Below, in pieces: positions 38,824 through 48,412 of a stretch of 64,000 nucleotides of DNA. Position 1 is the first letter of the stretch, and every line of letters starts with the position of its first letter. The translations under genes were made by a program, and so were the position numbers. The notes below the pieces were generated by a model. The model searched no databases, was not told where the DNA came from, and was given only the letters and a program-made list of their open reading frames with translations. Source of the DNA: Porphyridium purpureum (taxonomy: Eukaryota > Rhodophyta > Bangiophyceae > Porphyridiales > Porphyridiaceae); assembly GCA_008690995.1 (NCBI GenBank), contig VRMN01000003.1, positions 1,364,001-1,428,000 on the forward strand, read 5' to 3'.

Positions 38824-40332
38824 ATGCGATTGCGCACTCGAGCAGTGGTTGAGAACACTGCGAAAGCGCCAGCGACGCGACAACCGACGCCGTCTAAAGA
38901 CGCAGCCCAGACAAGCAAAGAAAAGGAACGGTTGGCTTCGGATGAGCCTCAGGATGGTGTGCTCACCGACACGGCGAGTGGCGAGGTATCACGGCAGAAC
39001 TTGTTGGGTGGCGAGGTAGCTCGGAAATCCTTGGCGGGTAGCAATGGAGCCGGGTCCGGGGTTCATGCCGGAAGTAGCGGTGGGAAAAGGACAGTGACAG
39101 AAGATCTTGACTCGGCGCAGTTGTCGTCGCAGGCGCACTTGACGAAGAAAAGTAGGGATGATGAAGCAAATGCGGTTCGGCAGCCACACGCCAAGGCACC
39201 AGCCGTGGAAGAACAAAGTGGGATTGTGCGATTTACGGGCCAAGACGATGATGACGATGAAGACGATGAAGAGCAGGAAGGCGCAGAAAGTTCAGACACT
39301 GAAAGCTTAGATGATGAATGTTTCGATGGCATGAAGGTCAAAGACATTGCCTTCCGACATGCTTGGCGCGAGTGTGAATATCGAATGAGCGCCGGGCAGG
39401 TAGGCTTACGCTTTGTACCCATGAACGATGAATATCGATGGTTTGCAATCACCGTGTACCTGCACACGCGCACGCTGTTTGTCGAGGGACAGACGTGCGA
39501 CGTCGATGTGCTCCAGAATTTGATGTTCGACTCGAATCTCGAGTTGCTGGAGCAGGCTTTTGAAAACCCGGCGTTCTTTCTGGGCGCAGAGGGGTTGAAG
39601 CATCATGCGCCCGCGTGGTCATGTATTTCCGACGAACAAGGTCAGTTGTGCTCAGAGACCGAACGGAGATGGATGATTTACGGCAACGTGGGTACTTTCT
39701 TCGGGACGATGAGTTTCGCCAGCCTCTCGCAGAGCAAGGTCAGCTGGAATCCTCGGCAGCACATGATGGCAGTGTGCCTAGGACAGTGTATTCGAGTGTC
39801 AGTGGACGGTAGCGTGGCCTGGCATGATCTTGCGCCGGCGATCAAGCCAAGAGTGGAAGCCTTGGTGAAAGAGCGGTTGTCCTTTCAATTTGTCGCGCTG
39901 GGTTCACACGACCGCCTCTACATCAAATTTGGGGGTGGGCGCCACTATGCAGAGGGCCCCGCACGCTTCAAGGCAGCTGTTCAAGACTCGTGGAATGTCG
40001 CATACGTGACGTTCGGCACCGACTACGACTCATGGCTCGTGATCAAGCTCGATCATAGTGTGGTGTACAATAACGTACCTCAAGGGCTGGAGCACCGCTT
40101 AACCCAGAAAAACCAAATCGCGAGGCTGCGGTTTGCATCGCTCGCGCCGGATAACCCGAGGGTATACTTCGTTGTGTATCTGAATAACCGTATTGCGTAC
40201 AGCGGACTGCCTGCGAGTATAACGACAGAAATGAAGGACGGTCTCTCACTTTGTACAGTGGTCTTCAACCGAATGCGCCCGAGTGCGCGCGGATACGAGT
40301 TCTTTTTCACTAGATACGTGGAAGACGAGTAA
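38824..40332 (+). CDS. Unrecognised acidic protein with ~42-residue repeats
   Basis: 502 residues from the ATG at 38824. Residues 1-140 are polar and rich in Lys, Ser and Ala. Then comes a run of Asp/Glu (DDDDDEDDEEQE, ~140-155). The C-terminal half contains at least three, perhaps five, degenerate ~42-residue repeats of the form: small hydrophobic, LG or FG, four residues, three or four hydrophobics, G, W/Y, then P. Examples are ALGSHDRLYIKFGGGRHYAE, TFGTDYDSWLVIKLDHSVVY and LAPDNPRVYFVVYLNNRIAY. Each suggests a pair of beta strands. I know no family with this unit. It lies between MRG15 and histone H3, but that does not prove a chromatin role. Confidence 0.75.
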   Translation: MRLRTRAVVENTAKAPATRQPTPSKDAAQTSKEKERLASDEPQDGVLTDTASGEVSRQNLLGGEVARKSLAGSNGAGSGVHAGSSGGKRTVTEDLDSAQLSSQAHLTKKSRDDEANAVRQPHAKAPAVEEQSGIVRFTGQDDDDDEDDEEQEGAESSDTESLDDECFDGMKVKDIAFRHAWRECEYRMSAGQVGLRFVPMNDEYRWFAITVYLHTRTLFVEGQTCDVDVLQNLMFDSNLELLEQAFENPAFFLGAEGLKHHAPAWSCISDEQGQLCSETERRWMIYGNVGTFFGTMSFASLSQSKVSWNPRQHMMAVCLGQCIRVSVDGSVAWHDLAPAIKPRVEALVKERLSFQFVALGSHDRLYIKFGGGRHYAEGPARFKAAVQDSWNVAYVTFGTDYDSWLVIKLDHSVVYNNVPQGLEHRLTQKNQIARLRFASLAPDNPRVYFVVYLNNRIAYSGLPASITTEMKDGLSLCTVVFNRMRPSARGYEFFFTRYVEDE

Positions 40333-40470
40333 CGAAGGCTGCACGCCAGCGAAATTTCGACGAGCAACCCGTCGGCGAAATTGACACGAGGCGGTGGCGC
40401 GACGTCGAGAAGGATCCCATTAGAAGTAGGAACCGAGCTGATTTCGTTTCTGAATGGCATTCAAAAGTGT

Positions 40471-40486
40471 GGTGCGTAAATACACC
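40471..40486 (-). promoter_or_regulatory. Histone H3 3' stem-loop-like element
   Basis: On the minus strand, GGTGTATTTACGCACC lies 125 bases downstream of the H3 stop. The same 16 bases plus ACA follow H4. A GAAACGA box sits 21 bases further on (40444-40450). Confidence 0.65.
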
Positions 40487-40527
40487 GTTTTGATTCTTTG
40501 ACAGCAAGCCGTCTTGATGAACTCATC

Positions 40528-40587
40528 CTTTTTGTTTTTCTTTTTGTTTTTCTTTTTGTTTTTCTTTTTGTTTTTCTTTTTGTTTTT
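40528..40587. repeat. 12-bp tandem repeat in H3 3' region
   Basis: Five copies of CTTTTTGTTTTT between the converging ends of the repeat-protein gene and histone H3. On the H3 strand it is an A-rich 3' UTR tract. Confidence 0.9.
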
Positions 40588-40611
40588 CTCCCCAGCCCTT
40601 CCATGGTGGGC

Positions 40612-41839
<1,228 letters not shown>

Positions 41840-41963
41840 GTGGCTGTGCTTTGCTGTCGACGTGCAACAAGAGAGCAGAGAAAAAAAAAATTCAAGAAAA
41901 GTCCAAAAAGAGCAAAGTCATGGGCAGCTCGCGCGGTCCAAAGACACAAAAAAACAACAAAAA

Positions 41964-41979
41964 GGTGTATTTACGCACC
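41964..41979 (+). promoter_or_regulatory. Histone H4 3' stem-loop-like element
   Basis: GGTGTATTTACGCACC, identical to the element downstream of H3, starting 124 bases after the H4 stop. It is preceded by an A-rich stretch and followed by ACA. A GAAACGA box sits 18 bases further on (41997-42003). Confidence 0.65.
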
Positions 41980-42003
41980 ACAACATCGGAAAGCTTGAAA
42001 CGA

Positions 42004-43174
42004 CATCAGTCCATCCCTTTGCTGCAGCTCGAAGCTCAGCAAAATTAGCGTCCTCTTCTTGTCCTGTAGCTCAAGTAGGTCGCCAGGCTGGTTATACTTT
42101 TGGGTCCGGGCGGGGTGCTTAGAAATAGGGGCACTGTTTAGGCCCGTTTATTTCCCCTCGTTGGTCCTAAATTCATGACAAGTGCTGCAAACGGGAAACG
42201 ACCTGCGAGCACCAAGCTGGCTGCTTACGTTTTGGTGGAGATACTGGATGAGCCTGTGCATTCCACTGGACGACTTGAAGCTCAAGCATGACCAGAAGTT
42301 GGTGCGAACCGGCGATCCTCAAGCGAGAATCGTTTTCCCTCACAATTTTGTCTGTGCAACCTCGTCCACTTCAGCCTTCTGGGCGAGATTGCGGTCCGCG
42401 ACACAATCGATGCGAGACGGAAGACGCCATCTTGCCTGGACAGGATGTGCGCACACACTACATCAGTCGAGGCATTCCAAAAAGCGGAGAAAGGGGCATG
42501 AGCCAGCAATGCGCATGATCCATCGGCGACACAGTGTGTGCCGCACGACCGCGACGCCTAAGCTGCCATGCAAGTCAGTGCTGGCAGCCGTCACTCACCC
42601 CCAACATGCACTCCCCCCGGTGCGCCGCACAGGGTATCGCACCGGAGCGCCGCACGAGCAACCGAGCACGGCTCATGCCAAGGGCATGCCAGAGACCATA
42701 AAGCCCAGCGGCCGGTCAGAGCGTGCTCCGGCTCGCACGGTGCATTGGCTCATGTTATGCGCGTTCTCCGAGCGTTGATTCCGACGTCAGTTCGCATTGC
42801 GGTTTGAGCCGCCTGGCAGCGAAAACTTGACCAAAAAAAAGTTCCCGTGCGACTGGCCGCCGTGGTTTGAGTAGTGTACAGTTGCGTTTTCCCAAGACTT
42901 CTTGGTAGGGTACAGTTAAGGGGTTGAGCCGATTGGAGAAACTGAGCCGGCGCGAGGCGACACGCGCATGCACCCGAGCGAGGCGAAGCGTTGAAAGAGG
43001 TGCGCGGCGACGAGGAAGAAGCAGGAGGAGCCTCGGCAGGATGGTTGGATATATAACGGGCGCCGCGGAGCGCGGCACTCTGCTCATCAGCCATGGCGCA
43101 GCGTCAAGACAACGGGAAGGCAAAGGGCAAATCAGAAAGAGTTGACTTGGCACAGAGAGCAAGAACGAGCAAGG
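42004..43174. other. Intergenic region, H4 to NhaC-like gene
   Basis: About 1.2 kb. Contains TGTACAG at 42875-42881 and GTACAG at 42910-42915, 260-300 bases upstream of the antiporter start. The open frame 42182-42778 has no recognisable motif and a composition unlike the neighbouring proteins, so I do not call it. Confidence 0.5.
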
Positions 43175-45556
43175 ATGGCGGCGCGAGCATGGCGCGCGGC
43201 AGTATGGATGGCGATGCTGGTGAGCATCCTCGCCCTGGTGCAGGCGGTGCCAGAGGCTGAATTCGATGGAAATCGCAAGACGTACGTGACCGGTGTGGCA
43301 TTCTCGCTCAACTTCAATTTGCTGTACCCGTCTGACGCGGCGCTGCTGGATGACGCCGCTGAGCTGTTCATGCGCGTGTGGTACCAAGGTGAGGTGTTGA
43401 GCAACTCGAGCATGCCGCTGTTTGATACTGGCGTGCTGGCAACGTCCGGATCGATTGGAGACATTAACGTGAACAAGCACGGCTGGGCCGAGTTGGACCT
43501 GGAGCTGAGCTACAATGAACAGTTTGAGAACGGGACGACGCGCAATCTGTACGACGCGTGGGTGGTCACGGGAGGCCTGACGGTGATTCCTCCGGCCGTC
43601 ACGGTTCTGGTCGCGGTGGTGACGCGCGAGGTGCTGTGGGCGCTGTGGATTGGTGTGTGGACCGCGGCAATGATCATCTATCAGGGCAACCCGCTCACCG
43701 CCTTTCTGCGCACACTTGATACGTACATGGTTGAGTCACTCGGCAACATTGACCACGCGTTTGTGATCCTCTTTTCGTGGTTCTTGTCGGGGCTGATTGC
43801 GGTGGTCAGCAAATCTGGCGGTGCGCACGGCATCGCCGGCTTGATTATTAAGACTATCAAGAACAAGCGCAGTGCGCAGATGGCCATCTTCTTTTTGGGC
43901 TTTGTGATTTTCTTTGACGACTATGCGAACACGTTGATCCTGGGTGGCACCATGCGCCCGATCGCCGACCTGTACTGGGTGGCGCGCGAAAAGTTTGCCG
44001 CGTTGGTGGACTGCACGACCGCGCCTATTGCGTCGATTGCGCCCATTTCGTCGTGGATTGGCTTCGAGCTGGGTCTGATTCAGGACTCGCTGACGCAGCT
44101 CGAGGCGCTGGGGTACGAGAACTTGCCGTCGTCGGCGTACGAAGTGTTTATCAATACGATCCCGTCGCGCTACTACCCCATGTTTATGCTGCTGCTCCAG
44201 TTCGTGCTGATTCTAAGCATGCGCGAGTTTGGCCCCATGCTAGAGGCCGAGCGCCGCACGCAGTACAAGCACCAGCTGAATCCGGAATCCGCGCGCCTGG
44301 AGGAAGTGCAAATTGATGACAAGCTGGAGCCTGAAGACGACACGCCGCGTAGGTGGTGGAACGGTGTGGTGCCGATTCTGGTGACCTTGTGCGCCGTGCT
44401 GTTGGGGCTGATGCTGACAGGCTACTACAGCGCCAAGGGTGCCGGGTTGGACCTGACAGCTGCGAACATTTTCGGAGAAGGTGATTCGTATGGCTCGATT
44501 TTGTGGGGCTCTTTCTTTGGATCGATGGTGATCTGGGTCATGGCGCGGCTGCAGTACAAGAAGGACGGTCAGATATTTAACCAGTGGAAGTACTGGATTC
44601 GTTTCCAGGGCGTTCCCAAGAACGAGGACGGCACCAAGAGCGCGGTACCGCTGATGGATATGTACGCGTCGCTTTCCGTGTGGATTGAAGGTGTCAAGGG
44701 CATGACGGTGCCAGTGCTGGTTCTCATCTTGGCGTGGTCAATTGGGCAGGCCATTCAGGACTGCGGAGCGGACGTGTTTTTCTCTTCAGCGTTGAGCTCG
44801 GATTCCATGGACCCGCGTGCGCTCCCTACATTGACCTTTTTGATCTCGGCGCTGATTTCTTTTGCGACAGGTACCAGCTGGGGTACCATGAGCATTGTCT
44901 TTCCAATTGCTGCACCGACGGCGTGGATTGCGTCCGACGGTGACGAGAAAATTTACTTTCTGACCGTGAGCGCCATCTTGTCCGGTGCCGTGTTCGGTGA
45001 CCACGCAACGGCGATTTCAGACACGACCATTCTGTCCGCCATGTCTTCCAAGTGCGATTTGCAGGCGCACGTAATTACTCAAATGCCCTACGCACTGTCG
45101 ATGGGCATTCTGGCTGCGCTCGTCGGCTACTTGATGGCAGGGTACTTGTACGCAGCGTGGGTGGGCCTCCTGGTGGGCTTCTTGTTCGTGACGGTGTTCG
45201 TGCTCCTCGTGGGTGTGCGCATCGATCATCCACAGTCCAAGCTCGACATCTTTACGCGACTGAATGAGGCAATTCGCGTGCACGTGCTGCGAAAGGAGCG
45301 ACGCGTATTCACAGAGGTGATTGCATCGGAGAAGGAGTACGTGGATATCTTCCGTGCCAACTTCTGGCAAGCATCGACCTTTGCTAACTTCTTCTTGTGT
45401 CGGGGCGAGCCGGACGAGGTTTTTGACCTGGAGGTCGCGAGCACCAAGCTCGTGGAAGCGCCGTTGGATGATGAAGGCAGAAGTTTGAGTCCGAGCTCGC
45501 GTTCTGCCTCGAATGAGGAGCGGCGCGCAGCTGAACAGGAGGTTTCCTACACGTAG
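43175..45556 (+). CDS. NhaC-family Na+/H+ antiporter
   Basis: 793 residues from the ATG at 43175, which gives a good signal peptide (AAVWMAMLVSILALVQAVPEA); the ATG at 43142 would place 11 basic residues before it. A ~100-residue lumenal/extracellular domain follows, then about a dozen membrane helices of the NhaC type: FAVFF-like IFFLGFVIFFDDYANTLILG with paired Asp residues, PISSWIGFELGLIQ, and SFATGTSWGTMSIVFPIAAP plus AVFGDHATAISDTTILSAM, which are strong family marks. The C-terminal ~130 residues are cytosolic. It should exchange Na+ for H+ at the plasma or an internal membrane. Start preceded by a GA-rich leader. Confidence 0.94.
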   Translation: MAARAWRAAVWMAMLVSILALVQAVPEAEFDGNRKTYVTGVAFSLNFNLLYPSDAALLDDAAELFMRVWYQGEVLSNSSMPLFDTGVLATSGSIGDINVNKHGWAELDLELSYNEQFENGTTRNLYDAWVVTGGLTVIPPAVTVLVAVVTREVLWALWIGVWTAAMIIYQGNPLTAFLRTLDTYMVESLGNIDHAFVILFSWFLSGLIAVVSKSGGAHGIAGLIIKTIKNKRSAQMAIFFLGFVIFFDDYANTLILGGTMRPIADLYWVAREKFAALVDCTTAPIASIAPISSWIGFELGLIQDSLTQLEALGYENLPSSAYEVFINTIPSRYYPMFMLLLQFVLILSMREFGPMLEAERRTQYKHQLNPESARLEEVQIDDKLEPEDDTPRRWWNGVVPILVTLCAVLLGLMLTGYYSAKGAGLDLTAANIFGEGDSYGSILWGSFFGSMVIWVMARLQYKKDGQIFNQWKYWIRFQGVPKNEDGTKSAVPLMDMYASLSVWIEGVKGMTVPVLVLILAWSIGQAIQDCGADVFFSSALSSDSMDPRALPTLTFLISALISFATGTSWGTMSIVFPIAAPTAWIASDGDEKIYFLTVSAILSGAVFGDHATAISDTTILSAMSSKCDLQAHVITQMPYALSMGILAALVGYLMAGYLYAAWVGLLVGFLFVTVFVLLVGVRIDHPQSKLDIFTRLNEAIRVHVLRKERRVFTEVIASEKEYVDIFRANFWQASTFANFFLCRGEPDEVFDLEVASTKLVEAPLDDEGRSLSPSSRSASNEERRAAEQEVSYT

Positions 45557-45835
45557 ATTTCGAATTCACAAGATCAGAATCGCCCACGTCACATCAGACT
45601 CCGCGTTCTCTCATTGCTGATGCCGGTCGTGGTTTCATTTCCATGTATAGTGCGGGCAAGCACAAGGCGCGGCTTTTCCAACTATTCAAGCTGTGTCGGA
45701 TTGATTGGCTTGCACCTCTAATAAAACAACTCCCGCGAGCAAGACTGCGGTGAACATTCTCGCACAAGTTGACGTTTTTTTCTGTCGTGGGAAAAGCGTG
45801 TCTAATATTCTTTTAGTACATACACATTCACAGCA

Positions 45836-47629
45836 CTAGCTCTCCTCAGTGATGTCAAAGTTGCTCGTCAAGGAGCCGATCAAAACGTCCGGAATGCGAG
45901 AATCAAGCAGCGAGTTGGGCCTTCCCAATGGCACATGCGAAAAGGCGCGCAGCTCGCGGTCCAGAATGTTGCGCAACGTGTCTACGCCGGCATCTTCCAA
46001 GTGACGTTCATCTTCACCCATGCAAGTCACAAGCAGCCGTGCATGCTTCTTCTCAATCGATGCGCAACGCGGAACGGGCGAAAAGGGCTCGCTGTCAAGG
46101 CAAGAATCGCAGTCCTCATTAAACATCTCATTCATGTCAAGGTCACCGACCATATCCATGGAGGCCGTTTCGCTTTCTAGACCAGGGCTACTCCCCACGT
46201 GCTTGGTGAAGAATGGATGCGCAAGCGCTTGGCTCGCTGAAATCCGCCGGCGAGGGTCGAAACGTAGCATTTGCTGCAACAAATTTAAACCATCCTTTTC
46301 GTTCTCAAGCGCTTCGAGTAAGTCGTCGAATCCCCGCGGAATGTACTCTGGCATGGAGAGCAACATGCGGCGATTCGATGGGTCTCTAATCCAGCTTATT
46401 TCCTCATCTGAGGGAGACCCTAACCTTTGCACAATCTTCACAATCTGCTCCTGTGTAGACTGTCCATCGAACAGCACTCGCCTCGACAACAGCTCCGCAA
46501 AAACACATCCGACGGCCCACATGTCAACAGTCAATCCGCACCGTTCGTGAAAAAGCGCTTCAGGAGGTTGGTAGAAGCGCGAAACGACAGTCACCGGACG
46601 GAACGTCTGCGAGTTGTAATGGAGAACGCGTGCATTACCAAAGTCGGCCACCTTGACATCCCAGTTTTCATTAATGAGTACATTTGCCGGCTTGATGTCA
46701 AAGTGAACCACGCAGCGGGCTTCTAGGTATTCCATCGCGCTCAAAAGCTGCACCATAATGAATCTCACGTGCTGCAGACTCAGCTTCACATCAGAGCGAA
46801 TCACGGAGCGGAGGTCTGTGTCCATCAGCTCCGTAATCAAGTACAAGTTGGCCACACGCGGTTGCCCGGACGCCCCAGACCGAGTACGCTCTTCTTTCGA
46901 CGCTGGGCTACTCAGAGACGCACTGGCCCGGCTACCTTGAGCTTTGTACCAGTCTGAACCCGGCAAGGGCGCTTCTGTCAAGATTCCGTCGAGCACTGGG
47001 TCGCTGGCCCATCGGACTTGCTGCGGACTCGCCTCACTAGGAACAGGACATTGCCTACCAGCATCTTGGTGCCCGCCTTGGTGTAGTTGTTGTATTTGGC
47101 GTGCGACACTGCCGCCTGAGGACTTCCTCTCAGAGACCTCGCACAGCCGCGCGACGACAAAGGGAAAGTAAACGAACGCGTCACCTTCAGACGTCGCTAA
47201 GAGATCCACGAGCGCAATGACGTTGTCATGGGACATTCGTGCCAGGAGCCACACCTCGCGCACGACGTTTCTGGCGTCCCCGAGCTCGCTGAACACCGAG
47301 CGCACGCGCTTGACTGCGACGGTTCGGCCCCCCTTCCACTTATCGCTTGCCTCGTACACGACGCCGTGCGCGCCGCTGCCCAGTACCTTTGTGCCTGCCA
47401 CATGATACCGATGCGACAGCGTGCGCGTCCAGACGCCGCGCGTGTGCTTGGGCGTATCACTGGCTGTGGACGCGTGCTCCCACGCCACACAGGGTTCCAC
47501 GGCGTCTGCTACCGCCGGCCCGCGTTCCATGTCCTTCCGCCCTGCTTCTCTGCGCTCCCTCTTCTGCAGCCACAGGTCTCCCCGCCACGCATTCTTTCCC
47601 GCGGCACCCTCAGACCCACCCACTACCAT
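45836..47629 (-). CDS. MAPK-like CMGC protein kinase with altered motifs
   Basis: 597 residues. The kinase domain runs from YHVAGTKVLGSGAHGVVYEA (residue ~75) to RRRISASQALAHPFFTKH (~480). The catalytic Lys is in TVAVKRV and the glutamate in NVVREVWLL. The catalytic loop reads HFDIKPANVLIN, with Phe for the usual Arg of HRD, and the DFG region is DFGNARV. The activation segment ends VVSRFYQPPEALF, like MAPK TRWYRAPE but without a TxY motif. A ~90-residue Gln/Gly-rich insert separates the helix-C region from the hinge (YLITELMDTDLRSVI). Substrate unknown. It may be active, since Asp and Lys are kept. Confidence 0.92.
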   Translation of the reverse strand: MVVGGSEGAAGKNAWRGDLWLQKRERREAGRKDMERGPAVADAVEPCVAWEHASTASDTPKHTRGVWTRTLSHRYHVAGTKVLGSGAHGVVYEASDKWKGGRTVAVKRVRSVFSELGDARNVVREVWLLARMSHDNVIALVDLLATSEGDAFVYFPFVVARLCEVSERKSSGGSVARQIQQLHQGGHQDAGRQCPVPSEASPQQVRWASDPVLDGILTEAPLPGSDWYKAQGSRASASLSSPASKEERTRSGASGQPRVANLYLITELMDTDLRSVIRSDVKLSLQHVRFIMVQLLSAMEYLEARCVVHFDIKPANVLINENWDVKVADFGNARVLHYNSQTFRPVTVVSRFYQPPEALFHERCGLTVDMWAVGCVFAELLSRRVLFDGQSTQEQIVKIVQRLGSPSDEEISWIRDPSNRRMLLSMPEYIPRGFDDLLEALENEKDGLNLLQQMLRFDPRRRISASQALAHPFFTKHVGSSPGLESETASMDMVGDLDMNEMFNEDCDSCLDSEPFSPVPRCASIEKKHARLLVTCMGEDERHLEDAGVDTLRNILDRELRAFSHVPLGRPNSLLDSRIPDVLIGSLTSNFDITEES

Positions 47630-47916
47630 CTATACTCTCCCACCCACCCACACTCTCTCTTACACCTTTCCACCCTCACCGTCTTTCACCTTTCACACTC
47701 TCCCCTCTTACTACCCCCAACCCGCATTTCCGTCCTCTTCTGTCTTTTCTGTCTTTTCCGTCCGTAAATCTACCATAAAAAAATGGAACTTTTCTCCCAC
47801 ACATCTTCTCATGTCTGCACATATGACTTGCAACACTACACTACTACTACTACTAGTAGCAGCGGCTGGTTTTGATAGTAGTACTTAATACTTCATACTA
47901 AATACTAAGAGTAATA

Positions 47917-47953
<37 letters not shown>

Positions 47954-48412
47954 CTCTGTAATTTCAGCACTAGCGGCAGCGGCATCGCATTGAATCATCG
48001 TTTTCCTCGCCAGCTCATATGAAAACACGCCAACCCGGTACGATTGCCAGCGGCGGTTCTTATTGTCCCTGTTTTTCATTTTTCTTTCGAATTTCGCCCG
48101 ATTCTGTACGGGCGGTTCAGGACGTACGAAGACGCGCACACACAAACCTTGCAAACCGCGCGGCCTTGCTAGTGCCAGCCAGGCGCGTGTTGGATTCAGT
48201 GCACATGTAAATTTTCTGAACATAGCGCACTGTACTCTTGTGTTCAAAGGATTCGCACTGTACTTGCTTCACGTTGTGAGGTACAGCTTGTGTTCGCTGT
48301 ACCTGCGCTGTACCGTCGGTGCTTAGGAAAGCGTGGCTGCGCCGGATTTTGTTGAGAAGAATTGGTGGGCGCTGCGGGCGAGAGGGAGTGTATCCGTGCT
48401 GGTTGAGAAGGG
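47630..48412. promoter_or_regulatory. Divergent region, MAPK-like kinase / DnaG primase
   Basis: 783 bases. A pyrimidine-rich tract (47640-47760) is the kinase's GA-rich leader on its own strand. There is a (CT)n microsatellite at about 47920-47949. Five CTGTAC/GTACAG boxes lie in 48230-48313, including the palindrome GGTACAGC-N8-GCTGTACC at 48280-48303, about 110 bases upstream of the primase start. Confidence 0.6.

Noticed and set aside
42182-42778. 198-codon frame between H4 and the antiporter
   Set aside because: No family resemblance and a composition unlike the neighbouring real proteins; both strands are open here.
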